Assembly: GCA_031254445.1 (NCBI GenBank)
Contig: JAIRUL010000217.1
Span: forward strand, 1-6,098
DNA from: Chitinispirillales bacterium
GTDB taxonomy: Bacteria > Fibrobacterota > Chitinivibrionia > Chitinivibrionales > Chitinispirillaceae
Length of the DNA: 6,098 bases
Direction of reading: 5' to 3'
How positions within the stretch are numbered: position 1 is the first letter of the stretch; every line of letters begins with the position of its first letter. The notes below the pieces were generated by a model. The model was not told the DNA's origin, did not search any database, and saw only the letters and a program-made list of their open reading frames with translations. The position numbers and the translations under genes were made by a program. Of this stretch, positions 1-4,577 are shown in pieces.

Positions 1-1362
1 ATACTCTTTCAGCTCCCGCGCCATGGCGTTTACGCTGTAGCCGAGCCGCTCAATCTCGTCGCCGGTTTTGATGTTGATCTCGGTATCCAGCTCGCCGCCC
101 GCTATGCGCCTAAGCCCCTTTTCAAGCACGATTATCGGCTTGCTGATTTTGGCGGTGAACATCCTCGCAAGGTATAAAACAGTTAGCGCTACTACAACAA
201 ACATAACCGCGAAGACTATAAACGTTTCTTTAATAGCCGAATTTACCGAACCCAGCGTTTTTAGCGTCATCTTTTCTATGGCGTCGCTGTTTTCGGCAAC
301 TAACCCCATGATGTCCGAAACCGGGCGCGCTATCGCCACGCTCCAGCCCGTAACGGGGATCGCAGCGTAGGCCATATATTTTTCGCCGCTGTCGGTGTTC
401 ACCTTCGCAAAACCTGTCTCCCCATTTGTCATTTTCTTTATGACATCGTTGTATTCGCGGTTGTTTTCCATAAACGCGCTCTTCTTTTCGTAAACGCCGT
501 CCCCGCGCCTCTCAAGCTCTTTTGAGGATATCACCGTCCCTGAAGCGCTTACGACAAAGGCGTAGCCGTTCTCACCCATGTCAATGTTGATTATCTCGTT
601 ATTTAAATCATCAATAACAACATCAATGCCGGCCACTCCCCTAAACTCGCCGTTTGCCCCGTAAAACGGGTTCGAGCAGGTGACGATAAGCTTGCCGCTC
701 GCCGCGTCAAAATACGGCTCCGTCCAAAAGGTTCCGCCGCGCTCCTTGGCGCTTGCGTACCAAATGCGCCCGCGCGGGTCGAAAGCGCGGTTGCCGTCGC
801 TTGAGAACGGATCGTAAACTATCGCGAAGCCGGACTCCGTGGCGAGGTACACGGCCACGGTTATCGCTTCCATGTCGCTAGCGTTGCTTACAAAAGCCGA
901 TGTGACATTGCCTAAAAGGCCGGCTTCCTTTTTGATGCGCGGATAATCGGATTTGCCGTTTACGCTGACCAACTGCATCGTTAGCTTTCCGTGATTTTCG
1001 GATGACGGATACGGGACGTATACCGGCGTTAGCCTATTGGCGTTTTTGTAGATTTCGGCGACGTGGCCGGCGAAGTAGACGGCGTCTTTCGCTATGCTTT
1101 GGAGCCGCTCGTTTATGAAGAGCGACTGATCCTTCGCCCGGGTCATAAGTTTATCTATGGCTTCGCGCTCTAAAAATACGCTGCTGTTCTTAGCGGCAAA
1201 CTCTCCGAGCTGCGCACTCGACTGCTGCATTTGCGCCCTTATGCTGAAGAGCCCCCTGAACGCCACTTGACTAAACGGAACGAGGGATAGCAGCGCCGTG
1301 CCAACGAGCATGACGAGGATTTTATTCCTAATGCTCCTTCTTTTCGCTTTGGTTTTAGACAA
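1..1362 (-). CDS. dCache-HAMP membrane sensor protein, probable SpoIIE/RsbU-type phosphatase (C-terminus beyond window)
   Basis: The reading frame is open from a TTG at 1362 to the window edge (454 residues seen). A basic N-terminus (SKTKAKRRSIRNK) leads into membrane segment 1 (about 15-35). A long extracytoplasmic region of dCache_1 type follows (about 40-370), then membrane segment 2 (about 381-399) and a HAMP domain (about 400-454: SKP, GELDTEI, TGDEIERLG). The dCache part has the DPRGRIWY signature at 195-202, plus Tyr217 and Asp247. The TTG start is chosen because an in-frame TGA lies two codons upstream, while the first ATG (1311) would cut into membrane segment 1. The gene overlaps the STAS gene by 8 bases, which suggests translational coupling. 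A dCache-HAMP protein beside a STAS antagonist usually ends in a PP2C/SpoIIE phosphatase domain that dephosphorylates the antagonist. That domain is outside the window, so a chemoreceptor or histidine kinase remains possible. Confidence 0.85.
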   Translation of the reverse strand, partial: MSKTKAKRRSIRNKILVMLVGTALLSLVPFSQVAFRGLFSIRAQMQQSSAQLGEFAAKNSSVFLEREAIDKLMTRAKDQSLFINERLQSIAKDAVYFAGHVAEIYKNANRLTPVYVPYPSSENHGKLTMQLVSVNGKSDYPRIKKEAGLLGNVTSAFVSNASDMEAITVAVYLATESGFAIVYDPFSSDGNRAFDPRGRIWYASAKERGGTFWTEPYFDAASGKLIVTCSNPFYGANGEFRGVAGIDVVIDDLNNEIINIDMGENGYAFVVSASGTVISSKELERRGDGVYEKKSAFMENNREYNDVIKKMTNGETGFAKVNTDSGEKYMAYAAIPVTGWSVAIARPVSDIMGLVAENSDAIEKMTLKTLGSVNSAIKETFIVFAVMFVVVALTVLYLARMFTAKISKPIIVLEKGLRRIAGGELDTEINIKTGDEIERLGYSVNAMARELKEY

Positions 1363-1660
1363 TTTTCAAAATTTCCGAAAAACCGGTCAACTCAAAAACA
1401 TCCTTTATCTCCTGCGGCACATTAAGGAGGGGCATGGCCGCGTCTTTGGATTTGGCGGTCTTCTCGCCGAGAAGCAGCACGCGCAGGCCGGCGGAAGAGA
1501 TGTACGTTAGGGCGGAGAAGTCGAGTTCCACGGCGTTCGCGCCGTCGAATGCGGGGATGAGTTCGGCTTGCAGCTGCGGCGCGGTGTTGGTGTCTAAGCG
1601 GCCGGATAGGGTGAATGTTATTTTTCCGGGAACTTGGAATTTTTTGATTTCCAATGGCAT
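1355..1660 (-). CDS. STAS-domain protein, anti-sigma factor antagonist type
   Basis: This 101-residue protein is a single STAS domain, the usual length for SpoIIAA/RsbV-like antagonists. Visible landmarks are the beta-strand and turn ITFTLSGRLDTNTAP (14-28), the switch segment LDFSALTYISSAGLRVLL (46-63), and the C-terminal helix VFELTGFSEIL. In this family a serine at the start of the helix after the switch strand is phosphorylated by an anti-sigma kinase. Ser55 and Ser56 occupy that site here. Dephosphorylated antagonist binds the anti-sigma factor and frees a sigma factor or another target. The ATG at 1660 has a strong GGAGGT ribosome binding site (1666-1671) six bases upstream. The gene directly precedes and overlaps the dCache-HAMP gene, the arrangement expected of a partner-switching pair. 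No kinase or sigma factor gene is in the window, so the actual target is unknown. Confidence 0.93.
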   Translation of the reverse strand: MPLEIKKFQVPGKITFTLSGRLDTNTAPQLQAELIPAFDGANAVELDFSALTYISSAGLRVLLLGEKTAKSKDAAMPLLNVPQEIKDVFELTGFSEILKIV

Positions 1661-1694
1661 GGGATACCTCCAAAGTCAAAATATTTTAAAGTTA

Positions 1695-1851
1695 AAATCT
1701 TTTTAATCTTTTTAAATCAAAATCTTTAAAATCAAATTCAAAATCTTTTAAATCTTTTTAAACCAAAATCTTTAAAATCAAATTCAAAATCTTTTAAATC
1801 TTTTTAAATCAAAATCTTTAAAATCAAATTCAAAATCTTTTAAATCTTTTT
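1695..1851. repeat. AT-rich 46-bp tandem repeat array, 3.4 copies
   Basis: Three full 46-bp units (1695-1740, 1741-1786, 1787-1832) are followed by 19 bases of a fourth. Adjacent units differ by only one or two substitutions (near 1704 and 1763). Each unit contains five AAATC motifs, spaced mostly 9-12 bases apart, so the unit itself looks like an expanded shorter repeat. The array is nearly all A/T, unlike the GC-rich genes around it. It sits 35 bases upstream of the STAS start codon and therefore in the promoter/leader region of that operon. On the minus strand each unit carries TTGATT, a possible -35-like hexamer, but I see no convincing -10 at the right spacing. The roughly helical phasing of A-tracts could bend DNA. 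A 12-bp direct repeat, CAAAGTCAAAAT, flanks the array at 1671-1682 and 1904-1915. Confidence 0.95.
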
Positions 1852-1856
1852 CAGAC

Positions 1857-1898
1857 GAAGCCTACGGCTTCATAACGTGTGGCGCAGAGCCGCCACAC
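1857..1898. repeat. pair of short perfect hairpins beside the AT-rich array
   Basis: Two perfect inverted repeats follow each other. GAAGCC-TAC-GGCTTC occupies 1857-1871 (6-bp stem, 3-base loop). GTGTGGCG-CAGAGC-CGCCACAC occupies 1877-1898 (8-bp stem, 6-base loop). Neither is followed by a T-run on either strand, so they do not look like intrinsic terminators. They lie between the FISUMP gene and the repeat array, in the otherwise gene-free 1661-1974 stretch. They may be dispersed intergenic palindromes or RNA structures in the leader of the STAS operon. Function is unknown. Confidence 0.6.
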
Positions 1899-1942
1899 AA
1901 AGTCAAAGTCAAAATCCGGTACCCCGCCGCCTTTGACATACC

Positions 1943-1957
1943 GCGCCCAACGGGCGC
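1943..1957 (-). terminator. hairpin 18 bases after the FISUMP stop, possible terminator without T-run
   Basis: GCGCCC-AAC-GGGCGC forms a perfect 6-bp GC stem with a 3-base loop, placed where a terminator of the FISUMP gene would be. On the minus strand it is followed by GGTATGTC rather than a T-run, so it is not a canonical intrinsic terminator. It could instead protect the 3' end of the message or act with Rho. Confidence 0.35.
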
Positions 1958-1974
1958 ATGTGTTAAATTTGATT

Positions 1975-2682
1975 TTAATTGTCCTGAACACAGCGCACCG
2001 AGTACCAGTCGTCGCTCTTGACGTCTTTCTCGATGCCGGAGGCCTCGAACACTAGGTCGTTGTCGTAGTTCATGCGATGGTAGAGCCCACCGCCGCTACC
2101 ATGCTCCGTCGCGCTCCACCAGTAGCCGTGGTGGCCGACCCACATGCCGCCGAGTCCGGATTCGTAATAGCCGCCGGGCATCGCCGAAAATCCGTAATCG
2201 TCGGCGCCGTTGCCGCCGCTTGCCCAACCGCTTCTCGATTTAAGCTTCTTACCCGCGACATCGTAATCGACATATCCTTTTTTATCAATTTTCCTTACCC
2301 CGCCGACAGCAGCCATAAGATGGCCCCACTCTTCCCTGTTCGGCAAATGCCACCCATCAGGGCAAGCCGCTTTCGCTGTTTCCCAGCCGTATTGCCTCCC
2401 GTGCCCCGGCTCTTCGCAATCGGATTCATCGTCCCTGTAGCACCAAGAGTCTTCGGCTTCATATTTGAGGTTCTCCGCCATCCACGTCTGTTCACCGATT
2501 TGCACGGTGTTGTATTGCCCGCCGTCCCTTGGGTCGGTAAACGAGCCGCGGACGACGCTTTGGGGATCCACCGCGCCGAAGCCGTTATTGCCGCCGCCGA
2601 CAACTTTGCTGCCGCCGCAGCCCGCTATAAACGCAACCGCAAAGACAACGCCAACCCGAAACAACGCCCTTTTGATGCTCAT
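1975..2682 (-). CDS. FISUMP-domain lipoprotein (Fibrobacter succinogenes major paralogous domain)
   Basis: The protein is 235 residues. It has a lipoprotein signal (MSIKRALFRVGVVFAVAFIAGC, lipid-attached Cys22) and a short Gly/Asn-rich tether (23-38). A FISUMP domain follows (about 43-235), with landmarks VVRGSFTDPRDG (43-54), TWMAENLKY (66-74), ACPDGWHLP (106-114), EEW, DDYGFSAMPGGYY, GYWWSATE and the terminal SVRCV. Cys81, Cys89, Cys107 and Cys231 may form disulfides. The ATG at 2682 is chosen over an in-frame ATG at 2757 because AAGGA lies 7 bases before it and the signal peptide starts there. The family is abundant in Fibrobacter, with an unestablished, probably surface-exposed role related to C-type-lectin-like folds. 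An 82-base gap separates it from the upstream GGDEF gene, with no clear promoter or terminator, so cotranscription is possible. Confidence 0.93.
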   Translation of the reverse strand: MSIKRALFRVGVVFAVAFIAGCGGSKVVGGGNNGFGAVDPQSVVRGSFTDPRDGGQYNTVQIGEQTWMAENLKYEAEDSWCYRDDESDCEEPGHGRQYGWETAKAACPDGWHLPNREEWGHLMAAVGGVRKIDKKGYVDYDVAGKKLKSRSGWASGGNGADDYGFSAMPGGYYESGLGGMWVGHHGYWWSATEHGSGGGLYHRMNYDNDLVFEASGIEKDVKSDDWYSVRCVQDN

Positions 2683-2764
2683 ACGATTTTCCTTATTTAG
2701 TTTAATATAATCAAAACGCCTTCGCTTGATCGTCGTTGCCTGCTTTGGCCGCTTCAATATACGC

Positions 2765-3361
2765 TTAGCGCACCTCGCCGAGTTTTACCCCGCTCTCTTT
2801 CATCCTGCGCTTCTCCGCGTACATGCGTTCGTCGGCTAACTCCAAAATGTCGCCGAAACGATATTCGCCCGACCCGAACGCTACGCCGTGAGCCACGGTG
2901 CAGGCGATGCCGTCGGCGGCGGCGTTGAGTTCCGCCAGCTTTTCCTGCCAGCTTGCGACAATGCCGCTAAGATCGGCCTCGGCGCATCCGGCGGCCACGG
3001 CGACAAACTCGTCGCCGCCGGTGCGGAAGACGGAGACGTTTTTGCCTGCGATGGAATGGAAGCTCTCCGCGGCTTTTTGCAGCAGCAGGTCGCCGGAGTG
3101 GTGGCCTTTGTTGTCGTTGTAGTATTTGAGGTCGTTCACGTCAAAGACGATGACGCCGACGCTTTTCGCGGGGCGCGCTTCTAAATTTGCCCTAAATTCG
3201 CGGTACTTATTGCTTCCGGGCAGCCCGGTGAGCGAATCGAGTTCAAATTTTTCGAGCAAGCGGCGGTAGTAGGAGACAAACCCCGACATCTCGCGGATGA
3301 GCAGGAGCACATCCTTGCCCTCGCTGTTCAGTTCATTAAGCAATTCCTCAACCGCGGCCAT
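2765..3361 (-). CDS. small GGDEF-domain diguanylate cyclase
   Basis: This 198-residue protein should make cyclic di-GMP from two GTP. A short helical N-terminus (about 1-38, probably a coiled-coil dimerisation stretch) leads into one GGDEF domain (about 40-186). Conserved elements are DSLTGLPG (42-49), FDVNDLKYYND (73-83, with metal ligand Asp74 and base-contacting Asn82), GHHSGD (86-91), and an intact active-site loop GGDEF at 115-119. The residues at the usual RxxD inhibitory site are GKNV, so product feedback through the I-site is probably absent. No receiver, PAS or membrane segment is present; the protein looks cytoplasmic and must be controlled by expression or a partner. The ATG at 3361 is chosen over an in-frame ATG at 3385 because GGAGAG (3366-3371) lies 4 bases before it. 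With the longer start there would be 206 residues. Confidence 0.92.
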   Translation of the reverse strand: MAAVEELLNELNSEGKDVLLLIREMSGFVSYYRRLLEKFELDSLTGLPGSNKYREFRANLEARPAKSVGVIVFDVNDLKYYNDNKGHHSGDLLLQKAAESFHSIAGKNVSVFRTGGDEFVAVAAGCAEADLSGIVASWQEKLAELNAAADGIACTVAHGVAFGSGEYRFGDILELADERMYAEKRRMKESGVKLGEVR

Positions 3362-3416
3362 TTTTCTCTCCGAACGGATGCGCATGGGCGTTCATAGGCG
3401 CCCGCTTATTTTTATG

Positions 3417-3445
3417 AAAATAATATCAACCGGTTGGTAATGCAA
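3417..3445 (-). promoter_or_regulatory. candidate promoter of the GGDEF gene with an operator-like palindrome in the spacer
   Basis: On the minus strand TTGCAT (3440-3445) and TATTTT (3417-3422) are separated by exactly 17 bases. Each matches four of six bases of the sigma-70 consensus. The spacer is almost filled by a palindrome at 3424-3439: a perfect CAACCGGTTG core flanked by TA on both sides, with one mismatched pair. A repressor or activator bound there would control the promoter. The predicted leader to the start codon at 3361 is about 50 bases. This is inferred from motifs only. Confidence 0.4.
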
Positions 3446-3470
3446 AAAATTCCGCCTGAAATCCGCGCGG
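3444..3470 (-). terminator. weak possible terminator after the second solute-binding gene
   Basis: About 18 bases after the stop of the solute-binding gene ending at 3488, the minus strand has CCGC (3467-3470), an 11-base loop, GCGG (3452-3455), then AA and a run of six T (3444-3449). The stem is only four pairs, so the call is weak. The T-run abuts the -35 box of the candidate GGDEF promoter. Confidence 0.22.
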
Positions 3471-3487
3471 TTATCAGCTCTAAGCGA

Positions 3488-4309
3488 TTACTTTACCCCA
3501 AGCCGCTCTCTCTTTATAAGCAGCACGACGCCCCCGTCAAAATTGGGGCCTATAAAATCTACGCTTTTCATGCGCTCCTCCGTCATGGACATGCTGCCGC
3601 CCACCATGTCGGCCTTGCCCGACAGCAGGGCGGGCAGGAGCTCCGCGAACGGCATCGGGAAAAAGCGGACTTTCATGTTTAGCTCGTATGCCATCCTATT
3701 TACCACGTCCAACTCGAAGCCCGCCGGTTTACCGGTGGAGTTGATGTAGCTCATGGGGACTAGGGAGATCGCGCAGCCATACATTATCGTTCCGCCGCTT
3801 CCGTCGTAGTCCTTATTGTGGAGCAGGGTAGGCAGCTTTTTCGCGCCGTCGTCGGCGGAGAGCCAAAATTTTTTCAGTTCGTCCAGCGTGCCGTCTTCTT
3901 TGAGGCGCGCCAGCACGCCGTTGCCGAGCGCGCCGAGGCGCGAGCCTTTCGCCACCGCGAAGCCGTAGCGGTCTTCCGCTACAGTCTCGGGAAAGACCGC
4001 AAGGTCGGGGTGCTGCGCGGCCGCGCGCATAGCGATAGGCATATCGACAGCCGCGGCGTCGGCCTTGCCGGACGAGAGGGCCGCTATAATTTCAGGCAGC
4101 GAATTAATGTACTCGTGCCGAACGTTTGGGATAACCGGATCGATAAAATGCGGGAACGCCGCGCCGGCCTGGCTGGCAATCTTCGCCCCATTGAAATCGG
4201 CAAGCGTAGAAAAAGCTTTCTTGCCGCCGCTTTTCCCGCACCCTCCGGCAAAAAACAGCGCGCCAAGCGCAGCCACGAAGATCCACTTGCCCGACTTGCA
4301 CGTACGCAC
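3488..4309 (-). CDS. circularly permuted amino-acid-type solute-binding lipoprotein (SBP_bac_3), copy 1
   Basis: This 273-residue protein has a lipoprotein signal peptide ending in FFAGGC (Cys24), so it should sit lipid-anchored in the periplasm. The family binds polar amino acids for ABC uptake. The order of parts is reversed. Residues 34-150 match the second half of the family (TLADFNGAKIASQAG, SSGKADAAAVDMP, YGFAVAKGS, LKEDGTLDELKKFWL). After a linker (151-172), residues 173-268 match the first half (GTIMYG, GKPAGFELDVVNRMAYEL, ELLPALLSGKADMVGGSMSMTEERMKSVDFIGP). Arg246 and Asp89 are at the positions that hold ligand carboxylate and amino groups in HisJ-like proteins. The Ser/Thr pair after the lobe II glycine is Ala50-Ala51. 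The start is GTG with AGGGG (4317-4321) seven bases upstream. It probably has its own promoter (4378-4407). No permease or ATPase gene is adjacent. Confidence 0.9.
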   Translation of the reverse strand: MRTCKSGKWIFVAALGALFFAGGCGKSGGKKAFSTLADFNGAKIASQAGAAFPHFIDPVIPNVRHEYINSLPEIIAALSSGKADAAAVDMPIAMRAAAQHPDLAVFPETVAEDRYGFAVAKGSRLGALGNGVLARLKEDGTLDELKKFWLSADDGAKKLPTLLHNKDYDGSGGTIMYGCAISLVPMSYINSTGKPAGFELDVVNRMAYELNMKVRFFPMPFAELLPALLSGKADMVGGSMSMTEERMKSVDFIGPNFDGGVVLLIKRERLGVK

Positions 4310-4316
4310 GAATAAG

Positions 4317-4337
4317 CCCCTGGTTGCCGGCGCAACC
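4317..4337 (-). promoter_or_regulatory. leader hairpin abutting the Shine-Dalgarno of solute-binding gene copy 1
   Basis: GGTTGC-CGGC-GCAACC at 4322-4337 is a perfect 6-bp stem with a 4-base loop. On the minus strand its last base directly touches the AGGGG ribosome binding site (4317-4321) of the GTG-started gene. It lies in the predicted leader of about 60 bases. Such a position could modulate ribosome access, but no alternative pairing or ligand-binding structure is visible. Confidence 0.4.
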
Positions 4338-4377
4338 GCCGATTAGATTAGTTGCACAAATCAACCCTACATTAGTA

Positions 4378-4407
4378 AGTATATGTTATCTGCGGTTAGA
4401 AAATCAA
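4378..4407 (-). promoter_or_regulatory. candidate sigma-70-type promoter of solute-binding gene copy 1
   Basis: On the minus strand TTGATT (4402-4407) is followed after 18 bases by TATACT (4378-4383), five of six matches to the -10 consensus. Transcription would begin near 4371, leaving a leader of about 62 bases that contains the hairpin at 4322-4337. It is the best promoter match in the window, but is judged by eye. Confidence 0.45.
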
Positions 4408-4483
4408 GTATGCCGGTGTGATATTGCAAACACGCGTTTTTTACCGCTAATTTTACAGATTAAGAATAGCATCGGCTCTGCCG

Positions 4484-4504
4484 GGGCGGGGCTTGCCCCC
4501 GCCC
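4484..4504. repeat. GC-rich hairpin downstream of solute-binding gene copy 2
   Basis: GGGCGGGG (4484-4491), loop CTTGC and CCCCGCCC (4497-4504) form a perfect 8-bp stem made only of G-C pairs. A second small stem, CGGC-TCT-GCCG, adjoins it at 4473-4483. It lies 73 bases beyond the stop of copy 2. No T-run follows on either strand, so it is not a canonical terminator; it resembles a dispersed intergenic palindrome. Confidence 0.5.
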
Positions 4505-4552
4505 TATTATTGATATTGACTGGCATTAATACCGTATTATTGGCATATGCGC

Positions 4553-4577
4553 GGGGAGCGGCCGCAAGGATCGCCCC
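4553..4577. repeat. imperfect GC-rich inverted repeat touching the stop codon of solute-binding gene copy 2
   Basis: GGGG (4553-4556) and CG (4559-4560) can pair with CG (4572-4573) and CCCC (4574-4577), leaving a two-base bulge and an 11-base loop that contains most of a NotI-type GCGGCCGC palindrome. The right arm ends in the first base pair of the TAG stop of copy 2. On the plus strand both this element and the one at 4484-4504 end in a C-run followed by TA, so they may be related. Confidence 0.4.

Noticed and set aside
68..370. 100-residue plus-strand open frame with hydrophobic stretches
   Set aside because: Antisense to the membrane segment and HAMP region of the dCache protein; the minus-strand frame explains the sequence.
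1695..1851. CRISPR array
   Set aside because: The 46-bp units are contiguous with no unique spacers and are nearly pure A/T; this is a simple tandem repeat.
2077..2700. 207-residue plus-strand open frame
   Set aside because: It is exactly antisense to the FISUMP gene, has Ala/Arg/Pro-rich low-information sequence and no recognisable domain; a shadow of GC-rich coding DNA.
3818..4315. 165-residue plus-strand open frame
   Set aside because: Antisense to solute-binding copy 1, with the composition of a shadow frame and no family resemblance.
4484..4504. Intrinsic terminator of solute-binding copy 2
   Set aside because: The stem is strong, but no T-run follows on the minus strand, and it lies 73 bases past the stop.
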